64,000 nt of DNA, taken from contig OY986973.1 in assembly GCA_963920575.1 (NCBI GenBank), positions 20,255,851-20,319,850 of the forward strand. Direction: 5' to 3'. Positions 47,277 through 58,593 of this stretch are shown here, one piece after another. Source of the stretch: Narthecium ossifragum. Taxonomy: Eukaryota > Streptophyta > Magnoliopsida > Dioscoreales > Nartheciaceae. The notes under the pieces are model-generated. The model saw nothing but the letters and a program-made list of their open reading frames with translations. It had not been told where the DNA came from and made no database searches. The position numbers and the translations under genes were made by a program. Each line of letters starts with the position of its first letter. The first letter of the stretch is position 1.

Positions 47277-49958
47277 ATGAATGCACATGTCTATCGCCCA
47301 GTCAGGTGTAACAGTCGTTGTTACATGCAAGCGGTTGCAGATATCATCAAGAACTGCATAAATGTTAGACATCTGTCGGTTGCCGCTCGGACGCCTTTCG
47401 AGGCCCTGTTTGACTTGCCCGGCATGGATCAAGACAGAGTGCTGTTGGACGAGATCCTCCTTTCATGGCGGCACGGAGCGTCCTTTCAGCTGGGTCCTAG
47501 GCTCGTCGAACTGACGGCTTTCGAGACTGCGCTCATTCTTGGCCTTCCGACAGGGGGCCAACCCATTGCTTTTGATCCGAGGACGGATCCAGGCCACCGG
47601 CAATCGAAACCCAAAGTTGACCTGCCGCTTTGGGTTACAAGGCATGTACAGGCTGGTGAGACGCTCAATAGGTTGTGCCTTGAGCGAGTGATTCATAGTC
47701 TCGCTGGCTCGGACGAAGCAGACGATGTGGAGGACACTGTCCGGTTTTTTGTACTTTTCGTCTTCACTAGCGTACTGTTTGTGAGGAGCAACTACACCTG
47801 CCCGCCGGAGTTAGCGACGTATCTGAGCGATCTTGAGGGCAGTTGGGTCTATGACTGGGCTGGTGCTGTACACCGGCATCTGCTAGTTTGCTTGTCCATG
47901 ACGGCTCCAGAGTTGGCAAGCCGTAAGAAAGCTCTTGAGGGTGTTCCGACGAGAGGGAGGGCCACAGATATATATCTAAACGGTTGTCCCTTCGTGCTCA
48001 TGGTGCGTTAGTCTACTGACCTAACCCTGCAGCTTCACCTATTTCACATCTCACTTAGATCATTTAGTGTCTATTGTCGATGCAGATATGGTATTATGAG
48101 TACACCTCTGCATGTAATCAAGCTCCGATGCCGAATGCATTCCCGCGGATGAGAAAGTGGGTCGGCGTTGCAAGAAAGAAATCGAAAACTTTGTCTAAGT
48201 CAAAGGCGTGGTTATCGATAGAGGATGTACGATTAGTCGTCTTTTTTTTGCACGTTTAGTTAACCACCTTTGCACTCTCGACTATTGTATTTGTTCACCC
48301 ATTCTACTCAGGTCCCTCTTACGCTGATGTTGACCACTGAAGAGGAGTTGTGGCTACAACAAGTGGATACCCGTCGGGCTCAGGCTCTCCGCAGCGGTAA
48401 CATAGACTCCGCTGGGCCTTCTTCTTCCATGAGCCGGCCCAATGAAGAAGACGTACATGCACAATATGTGTCAATCATATTAAGCATAACTTGTGTAGCT
48501 CATCGGTTATACTGGCAGTTAATAATCCGGGGATGTATTCTAATCAGGATACAGATATTGCCGTTTTGAGGAAGGAAGTGGAGGTCCAGCGGAAGATGAT
48601 TGAAACACTAACAGAAGAAAATGCCGCATTCAAATCTCAGTTCCAGATGCTTAATGCTCGGATTGATGGAGGGTCGGCAGAAGACACGGTGCATCGTGCC
48701 GAGGGGAGCGGGAAAGCGGCATTTGAAGATCTTGACTCCACTGAACCATGTCCCCAAGTGATAAAAGACGTGAAAGTGTCTCATAGACAGGTATTTGGTA
48801 GCCGGAGTTTATAATTGATTCTGAATCGCCGGAGTTTTTCTATGACTAATGAGTGTTCTGATGCATAGATGACGAAATGTAAAAGATTCCGGGGTTTGGA
48901 TAAGATTGAGGCCGGTGAAAAGACTATCATTCTTGAATACCTTGACGGTATCAAAAGGTATTGAGCATTTCAATCCAATAATTACATAACAGCCTACATT
49001 ATCCCTTCAAGATGTGGTTTGATGTTAACCAATTCAATTGCAATTTCAGCGCGTCTGAAATTGCATGGGATGGGCCACACGTACATTTGACGGCTCAGCA
49101 CATCGTTGACCTATTGAGCAAGGCAGAAGTTATCGACGACGTTGTGGACGTTATGATGACGATGTACGCGGATGGCCAACGATTTGCTTCGACGCGGTCA
49201 GTCCGTTCGACATTCTCGAGGAGCTACCTCCATGTAAGGCTGATTAAATCGTATATTTGCAGGTTAACTCTCTTTTTTCGGTTTTCGTGTTTGTTATAGC
49301 CAACGATAAACACATGGTACGTTTTTTTGTTGTCGCAGAGATATGTGAAGGGGGGCGAGCAAGTTCAGATCAATAGACTACTGAGAGATCAGCTGAAGCA
49401 GTGGAAGTTATCGGACATGCAATTGTGGTTCATCCCATTGAACTCCAACAACCACTGGCATCTACTGTACGTCGACATAGCAAACAAGGCTATGTTTCAT
49501 TACACCTCGATTGCCGCCGATGAGTTCTTTGCAGAAGCCCTTGAAATGGTTTGTATGTGTAAGTTACAGTTTAATAGATTAATTTTCCATGAAGGTGTAT
49601 CTCTAATTCGAATTTGTGTGCGTAGGCCTCGTGGGTACGTGCTCATATGCGCAATAAGCACAAGTCGTTGTCACGTGGTTGCGAGTGGCCACTTTCCACT
49701 GTATAGGGACCGCGTCAGCAAAGATTATCGTACGTTATACATTAAACCTCGTCCGATGTCATATGCAATTTTCTGTCTAGCGTATCACGTCATTGTACTT
49801 TTGGCTTGCAGATTGGTTGCGGCATTTTCGTCATCGAGTACATTGGCCGACTTCATAGAGGCGAGCCCCTTGATTTCAATGACGAAGATATGTTGAGGTT
49901 GAGGGCAGAAGTAGCTGTCAAAATTATCGTAGACGGCCAGAACCGACGAAATAAGTAG
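47277..49958 (+). CDS. DUF1985-like / Ulp1 (C48) protease gene of the MULE
   Basis: Ulp1-type proteases remove SUMO-like modifiers; such genes ride on Kaonashi-type MULEs. Exons inferred: 47277-48002, 48086-48226, 48312-48452, 48548-48790, 48869-48957, 49050-49233, 49339-49548, 49626-49700 (or 49733), 49812-49958; all phases agree, giving about 651 aa. The N-terminus resembles DUF1985 (TAFETALILGLPTGG). A coiled coil follows (LRKEVEVQRKMIETLTEEN). The C48 core has catalytic His in NNHWHLLYVD and Cys in GCGIFVIEYI. Where the family has the Asp of DSL, this protein reads HYTSI, so that residue seems lost. In the natural extension of exon 8 a TAG (49704-49706) comes before PRQQRLSY, the Gln motif; using the donor at 49701 avoids the stop but deletes the Gln. 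Probably inactive as a protease. Confidence 0.75.
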
Positions 49959-50806
49959 GACGGTGTTGATCGAAACACTCTGCACATTCTAGTTCCTGAC
50001 ATACGCTAGCAGTTTCCCAGGTGTATGAAGAAGTCCGATCGCGTAGCTTAAGCGATGAAGTCATAGAAAACAATCAGAAGACCGGACGATGATGTAATAT
50101 CTCTTGCTAAAGTTATTCGAGGGTGTATCAAAATGTGAGATATCCTGATCAGAATGTTAAAACTTATGTTGGATGAATGGATGTTTTGCAATTGTGGAGA
50201 AGAACAACTCCTTGGCATAGCTCATTAGCAAAGACTGTAAAAACATGAGTTATTTACTAGGACAGGACATTGATACCTGTGTAATGATGGTGGAATGCTA
50301 CTGTGTACATTGCAAAGATCGGTATACAAGTACCGACCATTATATACCATTATCTCTACTAAGTTACCGACAGAATGATTTCCTGATCGGTATAACGCTA
50401 AAGATATCCCTAAACCCTGATCGGTATACGCTTACATATACCGGAATCGGTTCTTTGCAAACGATAGAGTGATGCCCTTACCGGTTATGGCTTACCGGTT
50501 ATGGAGTACCGATCAATATGCGATGCCTGAAACTTATCTGTGCAATGAGATAGGACATGCAAATATCGGTATACAACTACCCACAGAAGGATTTCCTGAT
50601 CGGTATGATACTACCGATATCGGTGGAGATATATCGCGAAGTGGAAATTGCAAAAGATCGGTTATACAAGTTCCGACTGTTATATAAACCTATCTGTGGT
50701 TTTTGCTGCTTCACAATAATTACACCTTAATATTTTGTATATTAATTAACACACCATCAACATTGAAATAAAAGCTAAAATTACATTGTAATGAGTCTTT
50801 TGCTGT
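49959..50806. other. Convergent spacer between Ulp1 and PMD genes
   Basis: It holds the 3' ends of the two converging genes and the ATCGGT/ACCGAT motif array at 50317-50685. No gene is recognised. Confidence 0.6.
50317..50685. repeat. ATCGGT/ACCGAT motif array, downstream of PMD gene
   Basis: About ten exact hexamers ATCGGT or ACCGAT, plus near matches (ACCGAC, ACCGGT), occur in 370 bp. GATCGGTATACAAGTACCGAC and GATCGGTTATACAAGTTCCG mark two longer related units (50317 and 50655). A 12-bp perfect palindrome ACCGATATCGGT is at 50613-50624. Function is unknown; protein-binding sites or hairpin-forming repeats are possible. Confidence 0.7.
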
Positions 50807-52838
50807 CTAGGTGTTGTCTTTCAGGGTGTGCTCATCTGCAAATTGATGGCCTTGGTTGCTAGTTGAGGCTCGCGCCCGTCTCACATACGCTAGGCGCGTG
50901 TCGCGGTGCCCGTGAGCTATGCTATATATTCGTCGCCACCTGTCCCGTAGTTCTTCGGTAGACAGCGCTGCTAGCTGGTCATGCGTCTCGTCGATTATTG
51001 CCACCAGACGCTCGAACTGCACGAAGATAGACAATCACAACAATCACTCGTAGCTTATAGAATAAGTAGGACAAGGTACATATGTTGTAATGTGCTTACT
51101 GTGGCAGGCAGGTACGCATTGCGTAAATCGGCCGTAGTGGATTGGGTTTCAGGATTTTGGACCTTGACATGGGAGATGGACTTAAACCATTGCATATATT
51201 CCGGCATGCATTCATCTCCCCTGCTGGCGGCGACACCTGTCCTGGTTACACTGAGCACGTGGGAAGGCCAGTCGTTCCAGAACCGCTTCGTGAAATGGAA
51301 GACTCGATGATATCCTCGTGCATTTGCATTGTCGCCCATGTGGGACTGGGTTGGTCGTAGCGGTTCACCAGGGATGCCCTGTCGAATGCCCATTTGTCGA
51401 ACCACCCTGTCTGGGTGATATGGCTCATAGAACTCCGGGGAGCTCAGTATGCCAAAATAAAAGCTAATATCGTCTCGAGGAAAGGACCCACCTCGATGAT
51501 CACGATACGGATCCCACACCACCTGCAATAATGAAATGAACATATATAGGTGTTTAGGAAAAAATGAACATGATTTCGAGGTGGTTGTATGGACACGAAC
51601 TAGGTATAAGACATATTACATGGTGTGCGCTCAATCGATCAAGGCACTCGCGATAATTCTTGATGTTATTTTCGGCATCCCCTTGCCTTTTTCCATGCAG
51701 CCAACGATAAACACATGGTTGGCCCAAAATGTAGCGCATATTACGCTGCACTGGCACGATAGAAGGGAGGTGGTCGTATATCCAAGCCTAAGGACATAGC
51801 AACATCTGAAGTCAGTCAGGCACTTATGTTATAGCTATTGACAATTAGCTCATCAGTATTAAACATAGCATACCTCAAGTAAAGTGAGATATCCACCGAT
51901 CCCGGATGTTCCCCATCTACTGGCATGTCCAAGCATTCGGTATAGGTATACCAGTGCCACAGCTCCCCATGCATACTTGTCAACATTCGCAAGATCCAAC
52001 AGTGCTGGCAAGAACGACATGTGGACCTTGCCGCCTGACTTGTCGCAAAAGAGGGTACACCCCAGCAAATAGAGTAGATAAGCCTTGACTGATCTCTCTA
52101 AGCCTACCTTCCCAACCTTGCAATTGTATCTCAGCCATGTCATCCGAATTGCATACCCTCCAAACTTCCTCAACTCGACGCTCGCATCTTTTTTGTGCAC
52201 TCCGAGATGTTCAACTAGCATTTTCGTTGCACACTCCCGACTCAGCTTCTTATCCTCCAACGGTATGCCGGACACAGGAATGTTCAAGATGGCAGCCACG
52301 TCGGCCAAGATGATCGTCATCTCACCGCATGGGAAGTGGAAAGTATTTGTCTCCGGGTGCCATCTCTCGACAAATGCTGAGACAACGGCACTGTTGATAG
52401 ACTGGTAGGAGCATTCCCTCAACTGTCCTAACCCTGTGGCATTAACGGCTTCCATAAATTCAGGCGCGTCATCGTCAAACCAACTTTTGGTCAACGACCC
52501 GTGAGCGTAAATCTTAAGTGGCTGCCCGCGCTCCTGCATTAGAGCATCAATAGATAGTTAAGGAATTGACGCGCAAAACACTACACAATTAACAATTAAA
52601 TTAGTTAGCATACCCGTCCTCGCAATATGCCATAAGCAACGTGAGTCTTGAACTCGGTGAGCACAGACGTATCCACGGGCCCTCCGGGAATAGGGCCGCC
52701 GTCATCATCCTCCGCTGATTCAACTGTCTCCACTGCCTCCACTATGGTATAGGACTCCGCTGGGCCTTTCTTTCTTTTCCGGTGAGACGCCGTCGGGCGC
52801 TGGCGCTTCGAACCCAAGGCGGAAGATGAGGAGGCCAT
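50807..52838 (-). CDS. Plant mobile domain (PMD, MAIN/MAIL1-like) protein
   Basis: Host PMD proteins MAIN and MAIL1 act with PP7L in silencing repeats and keeping genome stability; related PMD genes are carried by transposons. Five exons, all phase 0 with GT-AG borders: 52838-52614, 52533-51874, 51786/7-51620, 51522-51100 and 51016-50807; total 1686 bp, 561 aa, no stop. Residues 1-75 are basic then acidic (KRQRPTASHRKRKKG), possibly nuclear targeting. The PMD core has SAVVSAFVERWHPETNTFHF, PCGEMTIILADVAAILNIPV, GLERSVKAYLLYLLGCTLF, and YAWGAVALVYLYRMLGHAS, then AWIYDHLPSI and VVWDPYRDHR. The C-terminus is charged. It is convergent with the Ulp1 gene and shares the strand of the transposase. 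The perfect frame suggests recent selection or recent insertion. Confidence 0.9.
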
Positions 52839-52924
52839 GCCGCGGCCACTTGTACAACCAAACCAGTAAATGAATAATTAAGAAGTTCAGATCAAGACTT
52901 AAATCGAAGACAGGTAATAGTTTG

Positions 52925-53190
52925 ACATCGGGGGAATGATACCGATCAGGACTCTATATGGACGTTATGTAACCACCGATGTGCCCAGGACATTTAAACG
53001 AAGACAACCATTCAAAGAAAGATACGAAAAGACATCGGTGGATTACTACCGATTCGGACTCTATTTGGACGTTATCTAACCACCGACATTTAAAACGAAG
53101 ACAACCATTCAAAGAAAGATACGAACAGACATCGGTGGATTACTACCGATTCGGACTCTATATGGACGTTATATAACCACCGATGTGGGG
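52925..53190. repeat. Tandem repeat with ACCGAT/ATCGGT, about 97-107 bp x2.5
   Basis: The unit ACCGATTCGGACTCTAT(A/T)TGG..CGTTAT.TAACCACCGAT, then GAAGACAACCATTCAAAG and ACATCGGTGGATTACT, repeats from 52941, 53048 and 53145. Each unit contains the inverted pair ATCGGTGGATTACTACCGAT. It lies in the putative 5' intron of the PMD gene. Confidence 0.8.
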
Positions 53191-53589
53191 AAGAAAGCCA
53201 AATATAGAACCACCCTCTCGGGTGCAAATCCGCAGATTAAACAATCAATGGCATTCCACGACGAAAGACATTGCAAAGATTCTTGCAATATAAACATAAT
53301 TATCGTCGCTTTCATTGTACTTTAGTATTCAAATATCAATTTAGGGCGTGGAATTCATACGTTGATGATGGCGGAGAGGAGAGGTTTCTCACGTACCTTT
53401 GGCGGAGTCGATGGGGTGGGGGACGGTCACCTTTCTCATGGGAGAGGGGGTCGTATGTCGAGGAGGACTTCACCGTCGGGAGTAGCGGCCGGTCACCTTT
53501 CTCTCCCGATCGTTAGTGTGGCCTTCGTTACGGGGGTCAAATGTGGTTTATTGAGTGAGTGGTGAAGTGTCAGTGCGGTTTTATATTTA

Positions 53590-53765
53590 TCGCTTATTCC
53601 GCATCGGTGAGTGAGTACCGACCATATAGTCAAAATCGGTAAGCGCGACCATATATAGGCGGAATCGGTAAGAGGTTAGATATTACACCAGCTCTAACAC
53701 GTTTACATCGGTGTACAACCACCGATCCCTCCGGGATTAGCTCGGTTGTATACCGCCGATGAACA
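53590..53765. repeat. ATCGGT/ACCGAT array in the PMD promoter region
   Basis: At least five exact ATCGGT/ACCGAT hexamers plus ACCGACC and CGGTTG variants occur in 175 bp, including the inverted pair ATCGGTGTACAACCACCGAT at about 53709-53728. It lies just upstream of the inferred TATA box of the PMD gene. Confidence 0.65.
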
Positions 53766-54562
53766 TGAGTTCATTTTACAGGCCGAAGCCTCTATTGGGA
53801 ATTGCTTCAGCCCTGCACACATATAAGTTGATCAACATTTTCTTGGGCGAAGCCTCTATTGAGATCAGTCTACATTCACTTTCCCGTAAAAAAACTTCAC
53901 TCTATATATTCACCCATAACGGATTGAATTACAAGGTAACAGCCGAAATTTTCAATCCAATACTTGAAAACCAAACTTGATTGTCATTGTTTCAAGTCAC
54001 AGATACATCAGCAATACAGGAAATAGCAGGCGACATCCGATTTGAAGAAACTGACAGCACAAAGGGCCGCCGTCGGCATGGCATTTCTTCTTTAAGTAGG
54101 AAAAACACCAGATGAAGTCGCAGTTTCCCAGGTGAAGCCACTAGCCCAAACTAGAGCAAACATGGAGTTGGAGTCAATTTGATCGTGGGTTGAGGTGCTC
54201 GTGCGACACGTTCATCAGCATTTCATTGTACTTCGTGGGTGAGGAGCTCCTGTCACACGTTCATCTTCCTGCAAAAGATTGCAAAACAGCAATATAGTCA
54301 AAATATACTTGCAGAAAAGAACACCAACTTCAATAGAAGAAAAGAACATGATTACATCAGCTTTTCAGGCCCCGCTAGATGAAGAAATTTTTCATAGTCA
54401 ATTGAATTGCAGCAGCTAACAAGGATGCCGACGTTCCTCTTCAACCCTATACGATGTAAAAATTGATCAACACATCAGTTTGCGGTTAGACGGTCAACAG
54501 CAGATCAAGTACATACAAATTATAAAGGAACCACTGAGTCGGACAAGAAGACACACACATTG

Positions 54563-57448
54563 TCACATCTCGGAGACATCACCGTCAATTTCAATACTTT
54601 CCCTTGTGGCGACGCCGGGGCCCATGATATCCAGGAAATGTTTGATATTCTTCTCGTACGTATCCCAGTCTACAGCAGAATCACGACGATTCTTCTTCCA
54701 GCTGCTGGCTATGGGTGGCATGGGACATCCCGGCTGCATGTAGAGCATCACGAAGTGACCACCATTGACAAACCCAACAACGATGATCTTGCGCATAAGG
54801 GTCGGCTGTGGAGGACTCCTTAGCGGTAAGAAAGTCAGGCATTGCCTTGCTGAAATGTGGAGTAGCACAACATCGTACCGGGAAGCTATAAGCGGACCCA
54901 TATCTGGCATAGTCATCCACCCATCGGTAGGAGGGAAGTCCTCATAGTAAGCCAACCTAGTTGCGAGCTCTGCAACCCTCATTTCCCCCTCATGATATAC
55001 ATCACAATACTCTTTCCTGAATGCCATCAACTCACAACCAAGTTCCTTCCTTATCTGGACCCAATTGTCCTCACCGTAGCCCAGCAGCCCAGCAATTGCT
55101 CTAAAACCACAGTTACCGTCATGTTTAACATCTTTGACATGCATTATGTATGGCCTCAGCCCTTCTGGAAACTGCGATAGATAATCATTACGGAAAGAAG
55201 TAGAAGCTACACAGCCACGAGTCCGAATCACTCTCCCCTTTGGCTTGCTTTCTGGCTTTGCCTTTGTCTTGCTCATCACAGCGGCACTGAGGCCCACAGG
55301 ACATGCAGTGTTATTTACAGACTGGGAGTTGCTACCATTGCTATCATTGAAGGAGGGGGCATATTCAAAGGCAGATGGGTCACGTCGGGTGGATTTTAGA
55401 AGCTTCGTCGCTTTCGCACTCAGGCGACCACGTGTCCGTGTCTTCACCTCTGGCTCTATCAAAGGAGTACATTGTGGTTCTTCTAGCTCCATTAGTTTCC
55501 TTAGTAGATGAATCTTCCCACCATTATCCAATGTCGCAAACCTTTTGTCTATGCGTTCAAGGGAACCTTTGCATGAAAGGCTTGGTTCCTCTTTGGGAGG
55601 TGTTGGCAATAGATCAAGCTTCCGCCAGTGGCGATATATGCATGACAGCGGTATGGCCCGACCTTCTCGCTTGTATTCAGCAATCTCATGGGCACAGGGC
55701 AAGCCATGAGTACGTCGGACTTGACATCCGCACGCAACATCGTCTGGGCCAATAGAATCCGCTCTTACTGACTCCGTGTGCACAATTGTAAGTGCGTCCC
55801 TGGAGATTAAGCCCCTCAGCTCCCGGAAAACTGATGGCTTGAAATTGTGTTGCGCGATATACTTGCTCTTCTCAAAAGAAGCAAGGACCTCTGTGCGCTG
55901 AAGCTCGAGTAGGGCATTGATCGTCGCCCAAGAGGAGACAAAACTGCAGTTAGATGTCCCCAGATACCGCTTGAGCTTCGCATGTGCACTCTCGACTCTG
56001 TTCGTAGTTTCATTATCGAAGTGCATATAGTGGCGTGTCCAAGCAGTCACAAACAGCTCCTTGTACTTAACCAACCACGAGTCCTTCACATAATCAACAG
56101 CAACCCTGTACCCGCAGAAAGATCTCTCCAAGGCTTCGACATTTTGAAAAAACTCATTCTCGGTGGGAGACCAAACAATTAGTTCCCAGCTCACCAAAAA
56201 AGATTTCCATTTCACTGATGTCTCGAACAATTTTTTGCAATTTGCTGCTATGTTCTTGTTTATGTGCCACCTGCAAAGCATGTTGTTGGTCATGGGAAAC
56301 ACGGTCCGCACAGCATTCATCAAGCCCAAATCTCTGTCAGTTACAATAACACGAGGCATCATGCAACCCTCCAACATTGTCTTCAACTTGTCCATGGCCC
56401 ATGCGAAGGTGCCCTCCTTCTCCGACTCAAGGTACGCAAAAGCGCCTGCAAACGTGAGGCCTGTTCTCCAGCGAAGATCATATAAAGGACATGTCAAATG
56501 CATTCAACAATGGATTCACACTGAAGCTGCAAAGCGAGTGATTCATAGTTTGCTACCTGTCGATGTCACTCCAACTATCTGCAATAGGGGAAGACGGTAC
56601 TTGTTGGTTTTGTATGTACAGTCCATAATTAGGACCTCGGGGAAGGCACGCAACAACTCGATGGAATGCGGGTATGCCCAGAATATACTACGAACAACTG
56701 ATGTGTCATCGTCACTCGTATGCCACTCTGTGTAACCATAGGCATGTAGTTGTCCCAAGAGTTGTTGCATCTCTGACCTGCCTGCTCTATCGAGAACTCT
56801 GTGCTTCCGTCTAGCATTGTACACGTGTCTCATAGTCGAGACATTCAATCCATTCCTCTGCTTCAGAGTGTACAATATCTCCCTGGGCTTTACTAGAATC
56901 TTCGACATATCGACCAGGACTTGCTGCTCTTCTTCTGATAATCTCCCTGCGTACGAATGGCCTTCAAGATGAAGGGCAAGTGGGTGGTTATGCACCCCGC
57001 ATTCCACCCTGACCATCCATTCGTCGTTGCTTGCAAGCTTCACTCCTTGGAGTTGGAAAGGGCAGCCACATTTCTTTGTGCCACAGGTTTTCATCCGTTT
57101 CGCTTGTGCATTCTCCGGGTTCTTCCTCCACTGTTTTGAGTCCCTATATTCGCCGCTCCTCTCACATGCTAAGGTGAGTCTTGGTTTTCTGCCAAGAGCC
57201 CCAGCCTGCGAGTTTTTCACGACTATGACTGACCCATTCTGCCTCCCGACTTCCTGCGTCCATTGGATAAGAGATTGTCGACTGTAGAATATCTGCATGT
57301 AGTGAAAAACCCAAGAGTAAGAGTATTATCTACAACTTTTTTGTTGGAGATGAATTGTAGATATGCATACCAAAGTGGTCGTGAAATCAGCCGTATGATC
57401 CGTAATAATAGCGGTTCCAACACCACTACCAGCAGTGGACGCATCGTC
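54563..57448 (-). CDS. MULE transposase fused to an OTU cysteine-protease domain
   Basis: The transposase moves the element; OTU proteases usually cleave ubiquitin. Exons inferred: 57448-57371, 57292-56557 and 56460-54563, in frame throughout (about 905 aa; the true start exon further upstream is not found). Numbering from the Met codon at 57298: a FAR1-type zinc region (C72-C79, H103/H105 in GVHNHPL), then MULE DDE residues D226 (LIMDCTYKTNKY), D289 (VTDRDLGL) and E404 (NRVESAHAKLKRY). A SWIM zinc finger follows (C491, C493, C503, H505; ACGCQVRRTHGLPCAHEI). After a basic linker comes the OTU domain: D695 and C698 in HDGNCGFRAIAGLLGYGED and H816 in GGHFVMLYM. All catalytic residues of both enzymes are present and no stop occurs. 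The short intron (56461-56556) splits VGVTSTG and LTFAGAF. Confidence 0.9.
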
Positions 57449-58593
57449 CTGCACAGCAGGTACAACATGTATTAACTAATAGTCAATGATTCAGGTTCTT
57501 ACAATGCCTATATAGGATGGACTACATTGGATGCACACTTTGCAATTATTTACGCCCTTTCTAGTGTTGCTACTAATTGGGACTAGACGTGATAATTGAG
57601 CTCCAGGTTTCGTGCAAGCACAATCTTCCACGATGCGCTGTACTCGCAACCCATGTCAAGTCATGACAGGGGGTAACATAGCAGTTTCGAACCCTTGCTT
57701 CTTCCCTGGGTATACGATCGGAAAATAACAAATGAACATGCACACAAAAATAGGTAGATTAGGAAATTATAAACAACATGAAAAATAGGAAAATATATGA
57801 TGCAATCACATATATGCTGATGCCCCCTCCACCTCCCTGTACCCCTTGTCATGTGACGAACAGGGGTAAAATTAGCAGTTTCAATAGCAATGATTTCTCG
57901 CACAAACATATCAGTACATGCGCACAAAAATACCGGTGCATGCGCACATTATAAGCAACATCAAACAAGGAAAATATATGACCATTTCGACATAGCTGTT
58001 CGGAAGAGGAATCAAATATGCACTGCTCTATTGTAACCAGCTTGAACCTTAATTCTCGTCATGTGAAACAGCAAAAAAGGGGAAAACTTGTACCCATCAA
58101 CAGTAACAAAGCGAGGACTATCTATGTACCTTTGGCGCCGGCATTTCGTGGGACTGGTCGAAGGACCAGTTATCTGAACCCATCTTTCGCCAGATACTGC
58201 TCCAGAGGAGATGCGACGTACGAGGGTTTGTGAGGACCAGTGGTGCGGTCGAAGACCACGAGTCTAACGCAATGCAGGCAATAGGAGGAAGTCCACGCAG
58301 TGACAGGTGGGGGTGTGAGGTATACGAAGAAATGAAGGAGAGGGAGAAGGAGAGCACATCCCTTTTCGGGCCTCAGGGTACTGCAGAAACAAGGACATGG
58401 CTAGAGGTAGGAGACGGTTTATGCTGGAGAGAGAGGTATGAGACGGTTAGAAGAAGCTAATCATCTCATTAAGGTTGTTGGATTCTTAAACAGGGGTACT
58501 ATAGAGATTTAGCTGTGAGGGTATAATGGGTATTAAAAAATAAAATTTGATGCAGTGCACGTATCAAAATCTGTAGTGCATATAAAATTTCCC
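57449..58593 (-). other. Right end of the MULE: transposase promoter and TIR
   Basis: This region should hold the transposase first exon, promoter and right TIR (58559-58593). CACATAATATATG-like and ATGCGCACA repeats occur at 57735-57960 (GCACAAAAATA three times). The open frames at 58118-58460 are not recognised. I could not place the start codon. Confidence 0.5.

Larger units (their letters stand above)
52839..54562. other. PMD 5' region and transposase 3' flank with motif arrays
   Basis: On the minus strand a possible promoter (TATAAAA near 53580) and a noncoding exon ending AAAG/GTACGTGAG near 53398 would give a 5' UTR intron for the PMD gene. Two ACCGAT arrays lie here (52925-53190 and 53590-53765). 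CGAAGCCTCTATTG occurs twice (53783 and 53848). From about 53770 to 54562 nothing is recognised except the 3' flank of the transposase gene. Confidence 0.45.
45258..58593. mobile_element. 13.3 kb Mutator-like element with three genes (transposase-OTU, PMD, Ulp1)
   Basis: A perfect 9-bp duplication TTAGTCATG lies at 45249-45257 and 58594-58602, the Mutator hallmark. The left end starts GAGTCGTGTTATATGCAC and the right end, on the other strand, GGGAAATTTTATATGCAC; both are followed at the same spacing by AC, G, TTT and GTGCAC, giving a degenerate TIR of at least 35 bp with weaker similarity beyond (T-rich then TATCCC/TACCC). Inside are a DUF1985/Ulp1-type gene (+), a plant mobile domain gene (-) and a FAR1/MULE transposase fused to OTU (-). 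The transposase and PMD frames are intact; the Ulp1 gene has a possible in-frame stop. TIR divergence suggests an old or atypical copy, yet the TSD is perfect. Confidence 0.85.

Noticed and set aside
47073..47696. Minus frames opposite the Ulp1 gene first coding exon
   Set aside because: They are antisense shadows; the plus-strand exons join in frame to family motifs.
58118..58460. Overlapping 76-79 codon frames at the right end of the MULE
   Set aside because: No recognised domain; they overlap on both strands and lie where the transposase promoter and leader are expected.
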